Of a stretch of DNA of 64,000 nucleotides, positions 19,426 through 28,969 are shown one piece after another. The translations under genes were made by a program, and so were the position numbers. The first letter of the stretch is position 1. Each line of letters opens with the position of its first letter. Origin of the DNA: Anaerolineaceae bacterium (GTDB taxonomy: Bacteria > Chloroflexota > Anaerolineae > Anaerolineales > Anaerolineaceae); contig JAENZD010000001.1 of the NCBI GenBank assembly GCA_016841445.1, forward strand, positions 1,736,001 through 1,800,000. The letters are read 5' to 3'. The notes under the pieces are model-generated. The model was not told the origin of the DNA. It saw nothing but the letters and a program-made list of their open reading frames with translations, and searched no databases.

Positions 19426-19461
19426 TAAAAAAAAGAGGCTGTCTTGATGTAGACAGCCTCT
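19426..19461 (-). terminator. Intrinsic terminator after ppdK
   Basis: AGAGGCTGTCT and AGACAGCCTCT form a perfect 11-bp stem with a 6-base loop; on the minus strand it is followed by a run of eight T. Confidence 0.93.
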
Positions 19462-19481
19462 CGGTCTTGATGTATTGCTTT

Positions 19482-22325
19482 TTAATCGTTATTTATTTTC
19501 GCCTGAGCCGCAGCCAAACGTGCAACTGGGACTCGGAAAGGCGAGCAGCTTACGTAGTTATTACCAACCAGGTGGCAGAACTCAATCGAACTCGGTTCGC
19601 CGCCGTGCTCACCACAGATCCCGACTTCCAAATCGGGGCGGACCTTGCGGCCTTCGCTCACGGCAATTTCCATCAACCGGCCAACACCATTCCGATCCAG
19701 AACCTGGAAGGGGTTCTGTGGGAGAATACCCTCGTCCACATAATTGATCAGGAAGTTGCGTTCAGCATCATCTCGGCTGTAGCCAAAGGTCATCTGGGTC
19801 AGGTCGTTGGTACCAAACGAGAAGAACTCAGCCACACCAGCAATCTCAGCAGCAGTCAAGGCAGCCCTCGGGATTTCAATCATCGTGCCAAACTTATAGG
19901 AGAACTCAACACCTTTTTCTTCCATGACTTTCTTAGCAATCGCTTCAAGTTCAGGTTGAACATGGTGCAGCTCATTAACATGACCTGTAAGGGGGATCAT
20001 GATCTCTGGTTTGACGATGATGCCTTTATTAGCAGCATCACTGGCAGCTTCAAAGATCGCTCGAACCTGCATCCGCATGATATCTGGGAAGACAATCCCT
20101 AAGCGAATGCCGCGCAATCCCATCATGGGGTTGCTCTCATGCAGTTTTTCTACAGCAGCGAGTAAAGTTTCTTTTTCAGCAAGGCCTTCTGTCTCGCCTT
20201 TCGTGCGCATCCTTGTCACGTCAACCAGTAAATCTTCCTGTGATGGGAGGAACTCATGCAGCGGCGGATCTATCAACCGGATGATAACCGGATAGCCGTC
20301 CATGGCCTCAAATAAGCCGTAGAAATCTGAGCGTTGGGAAGGAAGCAGTTTATCCAGAGCATTATAATATTTATCAGCTGCACTGGATTTCTCGAGTTCC
20401 TTCTTGGCTTCAGCCAGTTCTGTTTCGACCTCTTTGCGGCTTTTATCGGTCATCGTTCGACCCTCAACTTTTCCGCTTTTGAGCATGCCTTCCAACCGCT
20501 CAACATTATTGATCAGTTTCTGGGCTTCTTCAGCATTCAGGATCATTTCCTGTACAAAGGGTAACCGTTCTTCTTCAAAGAACATGTGCTCAGTGCGGCA
20601 TAAACCAATGCCCTTGGCCCCGAAGGACCGGGCACGCCTTGCATCTGCCGGGTAATCTGCGTTTGCCCATACCTGTAACCTAGCAATTTCATCTGCCCAA
20701 CTGAGCAGGGTCATCAGCTCTTTTTGTTCTTCGAGATTTGGGGCAGTTAATTCTAACTTTCCTATAAATGCTTCACCGGAAGCGCCATCCAAAGAGATCC
20801 ACTCACCCTCTTTGACGGTTTTGCCATTAGATACCATGACACGCTTATCCATGTCAATCGTCATCATTGAAGCACCGACAACACAGGGAACGCCAAACTG
20901 ACGGGCGACCACTGCTGCGTGGGATGTCGCGCCACCTTCGCTCGTGAGAATACCCTCTGCAGCCAACATACCGTGCACATCATCGGGTTTTGTGAAAGGT
21001 CGAACCATGATCACATTCTGGCCTTCTTCCTTCGCCATCTTTTCAGTCGTATCTGCGTCAAAATAGATCTGACCGACAGCAGCCCCAGGTGATGCATTCA
21101 CACCAGTCGCAAATAACTTCCCACTCTTCCGAGCTTCTTCTGAAGTTTTAGGATCGAATTGGGGATGCAGCATTTGGTCAACCTGTTCAGGTTCAACACG
21201 CATTACGGCTGTTTTTTTATCGATCACGCCTTCATTGGTCATATCAACCGCAATCTTGATAGCCGCTTTCGCAGTTCGCTTACCGGTTCTTGTTTGAAGC
21301 ATCCACAATTTGCCTCTCTCAATTGTGAATTCAACATCCTGCATATCGCTGTAGTGCTTTTCTAATTTTCTGGTGATTTCCATGAATTGCTTAAAAACTT
21401 CTGGTAATTCATCTTTCATTTCCATGATGGGTTTGGTGTTACGAATACCTGCTACAACATCCTCACCCTGGGCATTCATCAGGTAATCCCCATATAGCAT
21501 TTTCTCCCCCGTCCCAGGATCTCTTGTGAATGCAACGCCGGTACCGGAATCATCGCCCATGTTGCCAAACACCATTGTAACGATATTGACTGCGGTACCC
21601 AGATCGTCAGGAATATTGGCGCGCCGGCGGTAATCAATCGCGCGTTTGGCATTCCATGAATCGAATACAGCTTTTGTCGCTAATTCAAGCTGTTTATAAG
21701 GATCCTGTGGAAATTCAAAGCCCATCTGTTCTTGTACAACAGCTTTGAACTTAGCAGTGAGTTCTTTCAGGTTCTCAGCAGTCAGATCCGTGTCTACCTT
21801 GGCACCTTTTTCTTCTTTAAAGCTGTCTAGAACTTCTTCAAATGCCTCATCTGCGATGCCTAAAACAACGGATCCAAACATCTGGATCAAGCGGCGGTAA
21901 GAGTCATAAACAAACCGTTCATTTCCAGTCAGTTCGACCATACCCTTTGCAGTCTCATCATTGAGACCGAGATTAAGCACGGTATCCATCATGCCGGGCA
22001 TCGACATTTTCGCACCCGAACGGCAGGATACTAACAAGGGATTGGAGGGATCACCAAATTTTTTGGAAGCATTCTTTTCTGTCTCTTTCAGAGCCACCAA
22101 CGCCTGGTCCCACATGTTTTCAGGAAAATTCTGACCATCTTGATATGCTATACAGGCTTCAGTTGTAATTGTAAAACCTGGCGGGACAGGAACGCCAATG
22201 CGTGACATTTCTGCAAGGTTTGCACCTTTACCGCCAAGCAGTCCTCGAACCCTATCCCAACTTCCAGCATAAGCCTCGGCTTGCGCAACTTCGCTGAATA
22301 AATATACCCATTTTTTATCTGACAT
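19482..22325 (-). CDS. ppdK: Pyruvate, phosphate dikinase
   Basis: Interconverts PEP, AMP and PPi with pyruvate, ATP and Pi. All three parts are visible: nucleotide-binding N-terminus (GLLGGKGANLAEM), the phospho-His swivelling domain (GGATSHAAVVARQFG near 467), and the PEP/pyruvate barrel with the catalytic Cys in GICGEHGG near 903. At 947 residues it is about 65 longer than usual: a charged helical insert at about 597-660 (from NAEEAQKLINN to SSAADKYYN) interrupts the barrel just after EEERLPFVQEMIL. AGGAGG precedes the ATG. Upstream of pdhA but separated by its own terminator. Confidence 0.97.
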   Translation of the reverse strand: MSDKKWVYLFSEVAQAEAYAGSWDRVRGLLGGKGANLAEMSRIGVPVPPGFTITTEACIAYQDGQNFPENMWDQALVALKETEKNASKKFGDPSNPLLVSCRSGAKMSMPGMMDTVLNLGLNDETAKGMVELTGNERFVYDSYRRLIQMFGSVVLGIADEAFEEVLDSFKEEKGAKVDTDLTAENLKELTAKFKAVVQEQMGFEFPQDPYKQLELATKAVFDSWNAKRAIDYRRRANIPDDLGTAVNIVTMVFGNMGDDSGTGVAFTRDPGTGEKMLYGDYLMNAQGEDVVAGIRNTKPIMEMKDELPEVFKQFMEITRKLEKHYSDMQDVEFTIERGKLWMLQTRTGKRTAKAAIKIAVDMTNEGVIDKKTAVMRVEPEQVDQMLHPQFDPKTSEEARKSGKLFATGVNASPGAAVGQIYFDADTTEKMAKEEGQNVIMVRPFTKPDDVHGMLAAEGILTSEGGATSHAAVVARQFGVPCVVGASMMTIDMDKRVMVSNGKTVKEGEWISLDGASGEAFIGKLELTAPNLEEQKELMTLLSWADEIARLQVWANADYPADARRARSFGAKGIGLCRTEHMFFEEERLPFVQEMILNAEEAQKLINNVERLEGMLKSGKVEGRTMTDKSRKEVETELAEAKKELEKSSAADKYYNALDKLLPSQRSDFYGLFEAMDGYPVIIRLIDPPLHEFLPSQEDLLVDVTRMRTKGETEGLAEKETLLAAVEKLHESNPMMGLRGIRLGIVFPDIMRMQVRAIFEAASDAANKGIIVKPEIMIPLTGHVNELHHVQPELEAIAKKVMEEKGVEFSYKFGTMIEIPRAALTAAEIAGVAEFFSFGTNDLTQMTFGYSRDDAERNFLINYVDEGILPQNPFQVLDRNGVGRLMEIAVSEGRKVRPDLEVGICGEHGGEPSSIEFCHLVGNNYVSCSPFRVPVARLAAAQAKINND

Positions 22326-22391
22326 ACTGCCTCCTAAATTAAAATAGTTATTGTAAAACGCATCTCGCGTATTTTATCATTCAAACATATA

Positions 22392-22420
22392 ATTTTACCA
22401 CGTCAACAATTGAATCTCAA
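22392..22420 (-). promoter_or_regulatory. Predicted promoter of ppdK
   Basis: Minus-strand TTGAGA, 17 bases, TAAAAT, about 65 bases upstream of the ppdK ATG. An ACGC/GCGT inverted repeat lies in the leader. Confidence 0.5.
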
Positions 22421-22463
22421 AAGGAACCTTGGGAAATCGATTAAGGATTGTTTATTACTGCGT

Positions 22464-23237
22464 CTATGCCATGGACTGGTTGATCTGAATGTGATTAATT
22501 TCCAATATTTGTTCAGCATGAGTCTCCAGATATCCCATTGAGAGATGACCACCTGGGTCAAAACGAAAGAACTGATTGTCGATCCATATCACCAACCCAA
22601 GCTTTCCCCTTGGTGCCAGCGTTGTTTCGAAAAATGTAGTTCCATCAATCTCAAATACCACCAGTTCATCTTGCCAAAACAGACTGTACCGATGCCATTC
22701 GCGAAGTGCTATATTGATCTCTGCCATATCCTCTTTAATGACCGACCTCAATAACCTGTGGATGCACCGGGCGGTCGGTCGTACGAATAAGAAAGGCACC
22801 AGGGGTGCGCCTAAAATAGATAAAAAAGATGGAACCAAAGGTGATCTAAATGTCTTTGCATGAAAACAGGTTACAGGCTGTTCATCACGCAAGCTGAGAT
22901 AATTTGGATTTGAGGCATAAAAGAACCAGGCCGCATTCGGCATAACTGGTAAGAACTTAGAAATGCCGGCAGGTCCGATGCCAAAGCTGAATGGGTCATT
23001 CCACAACCCAAATCCAAAGGTTCCTTTGATGTCATGACCAATGATCCGGGCATCCAATTGAATTCTTATATTTGGCCGATGTGGAAATTTTATGCGCGGC
23101 AAGTGCATATAGTTATCCAACTGAGCTAACGCATAGGTTTTATCTGAAGTTCGGGGAAGGACCAGGCGACTGGCATTTTCCCCCGATTTGATCACCTCCC
23201 CACCATGGATCTCCCGCTTTTTAAGGTTATTGATCAT
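22464..23237 (-). CDS. Hypothetical protein, possible beta-sandwich (concanavalin-like) fold
   Basis: I do not recognise a named family. The 257-residue protein has no signal peptide and no clear membrane span. Near residues 185-225 the pattern EWHRYSLFWQDELVVFEIDG then APRGKLGLVIWIDN is like the strand pair seen in glycoside-hydrolase-16/LamG lectin folds, and GFGLWNDPFSFG near 75 fits the same fold. The usual GH16 catalytic ExDxxE is not seen, so binding rather than hydrolysis is more plausible. It overlaps the upstream methyltransferase gene by 11 bases and is probably cotranslated with it. Confidence 0.6.
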   Translation of the reverse strand: MINNLKKREIHGGEVIKSGENASRLVLPRTSDKTYALAQLDNYMHLPRIKFPHRPNIRIQLDARIIGHDIKGTFGFGLWNDPFSFGIGPAGISKFLPVMPNAAWFFYASNPNYLSLRDEQPVTCFHAKTFRSPLVPSFLSILGAPLVPFLFVRPTARCIHRLLRSVIKEDMAEINIALREWHRYSLFWQDELVVFEIDGTTFFETTLAPRGKLGLVIWIDNQFFRFDPGGHLSMGYLETHAEQILEINHIQINQSMA

Positions 23238-23916
23238 TGCCTCGCTCCAAAATCAAAATCGGTAGCCGATAGCGTTTCGTTTCATGCTGGATGACCGAAA
23301 CATTAAAACCTATTTGTTCTGCGCGCAAAGTAAAATCGGTTAGATACGTATCGCCGCCTGCCCCTAAATACCAATGTGTCAACCACTTTAGCAGAGCCGG
23401 TTTGAATATGACGTATAAACCAACCACCACCATCCGTCCATTCACCTTGAGTACCCGAAGTACTTCTTTTAGTGTTTCTTCTTTCAATATATACCCCGAA
23501 GGGAATGTCGAAATCACATTATCAAAAACCTGTCCTGAGAAAGGTATCGCCTCCACGCAGCTTTGAACCCGTTTGTTTTGATATCCTTTCCGCCTTACCT
23601 TTCGTTTAACAACATTTTGCATTTGTGTCGATCTATCCAACCCAATCACATTGATTCCCAGTTCTGCCATTGTCAGCAGCAATTCACCTGTTCCAAAACC
23701 AACTTCCAGGGTGTGACCAGGCTTAATATGATCCAGTCCATGATGACGCCATTCTTGCCAATGGCCAAAACTCACCATCCAGGCGACAGCATCGTAAGAC
23801 CATGCAAGTTGGTGATACAACAGGTTTGTCGCCCATATAAGTGCATTATTGATCCACCGTTTTAGATTACAGCGTCTGTTTTTCATTTCATTTTCAAAAG
23901 TATTTCTAAAATTCAC
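23227..23916 (-). CDS. Class I SAM-dependent methyltransferase
   Basis: 229-residue methyltransferase with motif I LEVGFGTGELLLTMAE near residue 71 and the acidic ribose-binding end of strand 2 in NVIGLDRST near 93. FDNVISTFPSGYI and EVLRVLKVNGRMVVVG are the later Rossmann motifs. The hydrophobic C-terminal region suggests a lipid-soluble or membrane-near substrate, but this is inference. The track start is GTG at 23916; an ATG at 23886 is an alternative. Neither has a clear ribosome-binding site. Divergent from the GNAT gene with only 31 bases between them. Confidence 0.8.
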   Translation of the reverse strand: MNFRNTFENEMKNRRCNLKRWINNALIWATNLLYHQLAWSYDAVAWMVSFGHWQEWRHHGLDHIKPGHTLEVGFGTGELLLTMAELGINVIGLDRSTQMQNVVKRKVRRKGYQNKRVQSCVEAIPFSGQVFDNVISTFPSGYILKEETLKEVLRVLKVNGRMVVVGLYVIFKPALLKWLTHWYLGAGGDTYLTDFTLRAEQIGFNVSVIQHETKRYRLPILILERGNDQ

Positions 23917-23947
23917 TGTGTTAATTATAATGAAGAAGAGGTGAATA

Positions 23948-24439
23948 ATGAAATTCTCAATCGAGGATATCCAGTTTTCAGATCAAAAAGCGATCCGTAA
24001 TATCCTCTTTCAATTTTGGGGAAGTGATAATGTTGTTATCCAGGGGAGGATTTTTTATCCTGTAGAAATGGATGGAATAAAAGCAGTCCAAAATAATAGA
24101 GTTTTCGGGATTCTTCATTATCTGATGACGGATCAATCTTGTGAGATCATAACTTTAGCCAGCCTTAGGGAAAACAAGGGGGTTGGTACGTCTTTAATCG
24201 ACGCGGTAGAAAAGATAGCCGGAGAAAATGGTTGCAAAGAATTGAGATTAACAACAACAAATGACAACCTTCGTGCGCTTGGATTTTACCAACGACGTGG
24301 GTTTTTACTATCAAAGCTGCTGCCTGACCAGGTTTTGCATGATCGCCGGTTGAAGCCGTCCATATCCGAAATCGGGTCTGACAATATACCGATTCGTGAC
24401 GAGATCATTCTGGTTAAACCGCTTGATGCCTACCACTAA
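23948..24439 (+). CDS. GNAT family N-acetyltransferase
   Basis: 163-residue acetyltransferase. The acetyl-CoA pyrophosphate loop is ENKGVGTSLIDAVE near residues 76-89, followed by NDNLRALGFYQRRGF, the usual C-terminal GNAT motif. GAAGAGGTG lies close before the ATG. The acceptor substrate cannot be told from sequence. Its 3' end overlaps the possible start region of the lipoprotein gene that follows. Confidence 0.85.
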   Translation: MKFSIEDIQFSDQKAIRNILFQFWGSDNVVIQGRIFYPVEMDGIKAVQNNRVFGILHYLMTDQSCEIITLASLRENKGVGTSLIDAVEKIAGENGCKELRLTTTNDNLRALGFYQRRGFLLSKLLPDQVLHDRRLKPSISEIGSDNIPIRDEIILVKPLDAYH

Positions 24440-25955
24440 GGGTAAAAGGATCAACAAAATTTTGAAAAGATTATTCAACGAAATCAAACAGATTTTCATA
24501 TTACTCCTTTTCGGGATACTTTCATCTTCCTGCTCTCCAGGAGTGATGACCCAGGAATCAATAGACAACCAGGCCACAGCCACGCAAGTAAAAATCTCGA
24601 CGCCAACAGTCTTGACTCTCATCGACCAACTTTCCACACCTACCGCAACACCAGGCGCCAGGACATTGACTGCATTAGATGGCTCCCTGATGCTTCTACA
24701 AACGGGCGTGGATTCCTTTCATATTTTAGATCTAGCAACCTACGCATTATTTCCGTACGATCTGCCGGGAATAAACGCGGGGATTAATTTATCATCCAAC
24801 CTTTCTCCTGATGGCAAACAGCTGCTCATTTTTACGAGCGATCATTCTTTTAAAATCGTCAATATTCTTTCGAAAGAATCCACATTTTCCTATGATTTTA
24901 GTCAAGATGCCATCAGTTTCGATTTGGATCGGGCGGTTGAAGCTGCCCTCCAGATATTTCAAGGGTATACGAAGGATTTCATGCAAGATCTGATTGAACA
25001 AACAATTCAACAAAGTCAGCAAGATATCCAGTGGTTTCAAAATAGTCAGAAGCTTCTGATCATAAAAGGAGGCTCGGGATTCAACTCGAACCTCTCCCTG
25101 TTGGATCTATCAACAGGTGAAACAAAGCTTCTGGAACAAAACCCTCGGTTAGTGGAAAATTATTGGGTAGGGCCAGGTGATGACAAAATCCTCATCAGGA
25201 AAGGCTTCAGCAGTGCAGCCAATGACTGGCAAGATGATCAATACTTCCTTGTAGACCTCGTCAACGGCAACTCACTTGAAATTCCACTGCCGGCAAACAC
25301 TGAAAACCCGTCCGTTTACTGGTTTTCTGACGATCTGCTTGGCGTAATTCATCAATCAGGAATCGTTGGCGGCACTGATTTTTCCCTGATAAGTATCCCC
25401 GATATGGATTCAAAACTTGTCGTGTCAGGTTCATTTTCAAGCCTCAATACCTATGGAACTGATATCCTCACGCTTAGTCAGGATCGGGTAAGCCAAAAGA
25501 CAAACCTGACCCTTCAATCTTATAATGAAGATCTCATTACCACACAAGAGTTCACAGGAATCTGCTCTGTAAAAAGGAAAATAACTGGTTCGAGCCTTGT
25601 GTTGAATTGTGAAACGGAAAGTTACCTTGTTGAGGGACAGGATCTACGTATCACCGATTTCAGTGAACCAATTTTCCTTTTCAGCCGTTCTCCTGATCGC
25701 CAATATTTTGTTTTAATCACAAAAGATAAAGATGCACGTTTAATCACAAGCGATTTTCAGGAACAAATACCTATCCAACTGCAAAGTGATCCCCTCGAGA
25801 TCCTTTGGTTACCAGATTCCTCCGGTTTTCTTTATCGCACAGCCAGGGAATTGATGCTTTACAATCTCACCGAGGGTACCAATAATTTCATCATTGCATC
25901 TGATTTTTTTGGGGATTATCGCAATTTGAATGCAGTATGGATAACACATCATTAA
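24426..25955 (+). CDS. Lipoprotein with beta-propeller-like (WD40/TolB-type) repeats
   Basis: Predicted exported lipoprotein: basic N-terminus, hydrophobic core FILLLFGILSSSC with the lipidated Cys, then a Thr-rich spacer and a body of repeated short blades such as NLSPDGKQLLIFTSD and RSPDRQYFVLITKD. This is the look of TolB-like or six/seven-blade propellers; a ligand is not apparent. The start is unclear: the track ATG is at 24396 (44-base overlap with the GNAT gene), I use the ATG at 24426, and a TTG at 24462 after AAAAGGA gives a more ordinary short signal peptide without overlap. Confidence 0.7.
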   Translation: MPTTKGKRINKILKRLFNEIKQIFILLLFGILSSSCSPGVMTQESIDNQATATQVKISTPTVLTLIDQLSTPTATPGARTLTALDGSLMLLQTGVDSFHILDLATYALFPYDLPGINAGINLSSNLSPDGKQLLIFTSDHSFKIVNILSKESTFSYDFSQDAISFDLDRAVEAALQIFQGYTKDFMQDLIEQTIQQSQQDIQWFQNSQKLLIIKGGSGFNSNLSLLDLSTGETKLLEQNPRLVENYWVGPGDDKILIRKGFSSAANDWQDDQYFLVDLVNGNSLEIPLPANTENPSVYWFSDDLLGVIHQSGIVGGTDFSLISIPDMDSKLVVSGSFSSLNTYGTDILTLSQDRVSQKTNLTLQSYNEDLITTQEFTGICSVKRKITGSSLVLNCETESYLVEGQDLRITDFSEPIFLFSRSPDRQYFVLITKDKDARLITSDFQEQIPIQLQSDPLEILWLPDSSGFLYRTARELMLYNLTEGTNNFIIASDFFGDYRNLNAVWITHH

Positions 25956-26121
25956 ACCCTTCATGCAGTCAAATCCCGTTTTTAACATTTTTTCTATACT
26001 TTCTTGAAATTTCCACTGAAATTTAGCTTAGCCATCATGTATAATTAATCATAGTAATTTTCATCTGATGAAGTCTTATTCGAATTTATTCATCTGACAA
26101 AATCACCCTAGAAAGGACATT

Positions 26122-27327
26122 ATGCAATTCGATTTTCCAGAAGGGCTTCCAGGCATTCACCCCCCTACTTCAGTTCTGGAAAAAATCCTGCGATTTACAG
26201 GTGTGATCAATCCTGTCACAGAGCAACCGTATACCGAAGCGCTGCTAATGGGAATTGGCGGTGGTCTGGATGCCGGTTATATTCTTTTTCAGTTTGAACA
26301 TCTACCCCACCCAATATTGACCCTGGGATTCCGGTATCAGTGGAATAACAACCAATCCTTTCTTAATAACTTAAATGATAGACTTCTATTGGCTGCAGAA
26401 TTCAGGGAATTTGATAACGAGCAAGAAGCTGAAACAGATCTTCAAGAAATCCTTAAACAAGGAAAGCTAGCCATTGTGTGGGTGGACAAAGCATCACTTC
26501 CTCATCATCATCTACCGGAAAGCCTCAAAGGCTTTCACACCCACCAGGTTGGAGTATATGCTCGGGATGGCCGATTGTGGCGATTATACCTGGATGACTT
26601 AAGTTCAAAGCCAGTTGAAATTCGTGAAAAAACCTTTAGCGCTGCCAGGGCAAACCTGGTGCAAAACAACTTTTTAATGATGGTCTACAACCAGGCGGAC
26701 CAGATCAATGCTCAGGAGTTGCGCGAAGCGATCATCCAGGGGATAGCCGACTGCGCTGCCCAACTGACCCATCCGAATAGGAATTTTGGGGTCAGCAATT
26801 GGGCCACTTGGGCTGAAAGGTTAAACTGTCACCAGGATAAGCTGGGATGGCCAAATGTTTTTCGGGATCAGGAGGGTCTATTCCAAACCCTTTTATCCTG
26901 TTACGAATCGATCAAGTTAAGTGGCACTGGTGGTTTTGCACTGCGGAAGACCTATGCTGACTTTTTACATGAAGCGGCCGTTACCCTCAAAAACCCATCC
27001 TTGAATGCAATTTCCGGTCAATACCTTCAGCTAGCAAATCACTGGTCAAGGCTGGCTGAAAATGCCCTACCCTCAAACATCGCTGTTTTTGACAAAGTGA
27101 AAAGCCTAATAAACAAAAAATATCATTCTTTCCGGCAAAATGACATGAAGGCTTATAAGAATGCTATAAAAGATCTCCAATCGTTAACAGTACAAATCAT
27201 CCATCGTTTCCCAATGGATTTAAGTGAAACCAACCGATTATTTGAAAAACTTGCCAGCCAGGTGAATTTGATATCAGAATTAGAAGCAAGTGCTGCCCAC
27301 AGGCTGCGTGATATTGCCCACCGGTAA
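26122..27327 (+). CDS. BtrH N-terminal / DUF4872 domain protein
   Basis: 401 residues matching the BtrH-N plus DUF4872 architecture: an N-terminal papain-like half (LLMGIGGGLDAGYILFQFE near 45-62; KLAIVWVDKASLPHHH near 115-130; HTHQVGVYARDG near 140) and a helical C-terminal half. BtrH itself is an acyltransferase of butirosin synthesis, but most relatives are uncharacterised and no antibiotic pathway genes are nearby. The expected N-terminal catalytic Cys of papain-like enzymes is not obvious, so activity is uncertain. GAAAGGA precedes the ATG; a TATAAT lies about 85 bases upstream with a poor -35. Confidence 0.72.
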   Translation: MQFDFPEGLPGIHPPTSVLEKILRFTGVINPVTEQPYTEALLMGIGGGLDAGYILFQFEHLPHPILTLGFRYQWNNNQSFLNNLNDRLLLAAEFREFDNEQEAETDLQEILKQGKLAIVWVDKASLPHHHLPESLKGFHTHQVGVYARDGRLWRLYLDDLSSKPVEIREKTFSAARANLVQNNFLMMVYNQADQINAQELREAIIQGIADCAAQLTHPNRNFGVSNWATWAERLNCHQDKLGWPNVFRDQEGLFQTLLSCYESIKLSGTGGFALRKTYADFLHEAAVTLKNPSLNAISGQYLQLANHWSRLAENALPSNIAVFDKVKSLINKKYHSFRQNDMKAYKNAIKDLQSLTVQIIHRFPMDLSETNRLFEKLASQVNLISELEASAAHRLRDIAHR

Positions 27328-27364
27328 ATTATTAAAATTATGATCGCTGAAATAAAGAGGTGAT

Positions 27365-28369
27365 ATGAAAATATTAATCTTAGGCGGAAAAAGGTTCTTA
27401 GGCTTAGCACTCACGCAAGCAATTTTGAATGCCGGCCATACACCCACCTTATTCAATCGAGGGCGCACAAATCCAGACCTCTTCCCAAAAGTTACTAATT
27501 TAATCGGGGAAAGAGATGGCGATTTGAGTGCGCTCAAGCGCAGAAAATGGGATGCTGTCATAGACACCAGTGGGTTTGTGCCAAGAATCGTTAAAAAGTC
27601 CGCATCTTTCCTTTCCGGGAAAAGTGGAACCTATGTTTTTATTTCCTCCGTTTCTGTTTATCGGGATTTCCGGTCACCGGATATTGCGGAGGATTACCCT
27701 ATTGCACCGCTTGAGGATTCATTAGATGAAGATTACACTGGTGATTCCTACGGTCCATTGAAGGCTCTCTGCGAGTATGAGATTCAACAAAATTTCGATG
27801 GAAACGTATTGGCTATTCGTCCAGGATTGATCACCGGACCTAATGATCCAACGGACCGATTTACCTATTGGCCTTATCGGGTAGCCCTTGGCGGCAAGGT
27901 CCTGGCGCCTGCGCCGCCGAGTTCAAACCTGCAGTTCATTGATGTCAGAGACCTGGCCGAATTTATCATCCGGATGATCGAAAAGGAGCAGAAAGGCGCA
28001 TATAATGTAACTGGCCCCAAAAAACCCGCCACATTTGGCTCATTGTTAGTCGCTTGCCGGGAAGCTGCAATGTCGGAAGCAAGTTTCGTGTGGGTTGAAG
28101 AGCCTTTCCTCCTGCGAGAAGGCGTCACGCCCTGGAAGGATCTTCCGCTGTGGATCCCTTCATCAGACCCTGCTTTCACCGGGTTTTACAACATCAATAT
28201 CAATAAAGCACTTAAAGCGGGATTGGTATTCAGACCGCTGTCCAAGACCGTGAGCGAGACACTCGAATGGCTGAAGAATCGTCCTGATTCCCAAAAGATG
28301 AAAGTAGGGATGGATATTGCCCGGGAAACCGAGTTATTGATCAAATATCAAAATGAGTACCATCTGTAA
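27365..28369 (+). CDS. NAD-dependent epimerase/dehydratase family protein
   Basis: Short-chain extended Rossmann protein of 334 residues. The dinucleotide loop is LILGGKRFLGLAL near residues 4-16; VFISSVSVYRDF near 94 carries the Ser/Tyr surroundings, and YGPLKALCEYE near 137 supplies the YxxxK-like segment in altered form (Y-G-P-L-K). IRPGLITGPNDPTDR is a common family motif. Similar stand-alone proteins are often annotated as sugar-nucleotide epimerases or chloroplast-stem-loop-binding-like reductases; the substrate is unknown. GAGGTGAT precedes the ATG. Confidence 0.82.
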   Translation: MKILILGGKRFLGLALTQAILNAGHTPTLFNRGRTNPDLFPKVTNLIGERDGDLSALKRRKWDAVIDTSGFVPRIVKKSASFLSGKSGTYVFISSVSVYRDFRSPDIAEDYPIAPLEDSLDEDYTGDSYGPLKALCEYEIQQNFDGNVLAIRPGLITGPNDPTDRFTYWPYRVALGGKVLAPAPPSSNLQFIDVRDLAEFIIRMIEKEQKGAYNVTGPKKPATFGSLLVACREAAMSEASFVWVEEPFLLREGVTPWKDLPLWIPSSDPAFTGFYNININKALKAGLVFRPLSKTVSETLEWLKNRPDSQKMKVGMDIARETELLIKYQNEYHL

Positions 28370-28396
28370 TTAATAACCAGCAGTAAAAAAACAAAA

Positions 28397-28921
28397 TTAG
28401 TACTGATCCCAATGCACCCGATCTGGGTTGTACTGGGTTCGCGCTTCCTTTTCCTCAGCGGGATATCCCACATAAATAACATTCAACGGTTTGACGTGAT
28501 CAGGTAAGCCAATCACCTTCGAGATTCGCTTTGAAAAGTTATGAATGGGGTGTACGCCGCACCAAACTGTTCCCAACCCAAGGGAGACAGCACATAATAA
28601 AATATTCTCAGTCGCGGCACTGCAATCCTGCACCCAAAACTGGGACGCCACTGGATGTTTGAAGAATGAAGTATTACCACAGACGATGATCGCAGCCGGT
28701 GCATTGATCTTCCCAAACATCATTTTGGATCTTATTTCTTCTAATTGTTCAGGATCTGTCACCACTACAAATTCCCATGGTTTAATATTCATCGCTGATG
28801 GTGCGGCCATGGCCGCTTCGAGTAAACCTGTCAGCTTTTCCTTTTCAACCGCCCTCTCCTGGTATTGGCGAATACTTCTTCGTGCATAGATTGCTTCTAA
28901 TATAGCCATGTTATTTTCCAA
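28397..28921 (-). CDS. Nitroreductase family protein
   Basis: FMN-dependent NAD(P)H oxidoreductase of the nitroreductase fold, 174 residues. FMN contacts are seen in ARRSIRQY near 13, AAMAAPSAMNIKPWEFVVV near 36-54 and GLGTVWCGVHPI near 117. Substrates in this family are broad (quinones, nitro compounds, flavin reduction). The start is TTG at 28921, supported by AGAGGA at a good distance; an ATG four codons on lacks a site. Downstream it converges with the epimerase gene. Confidence 0.87.
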   Translation of the reverse strand: MENNMAILEAIYARRSIRQYQERAVEKEKLTGLLEAAMAAPSAMNIKPWEFVVVTDPEQLEEIRSKMMFGKINAPAAIIVCGNTSFFKHPVASQFWVQDCSAATENILLCAVSLGLGTVWCGVHPIHNFSKRISKVIGLPDHVKPLNVIYVGYPAEEKEARTQYNPDRVHWDQY

Positions 28922-28969
28922 ATGTTCATATCCTCTGCAATAATAAATGAAATTTTTAATTCGCTTGTT

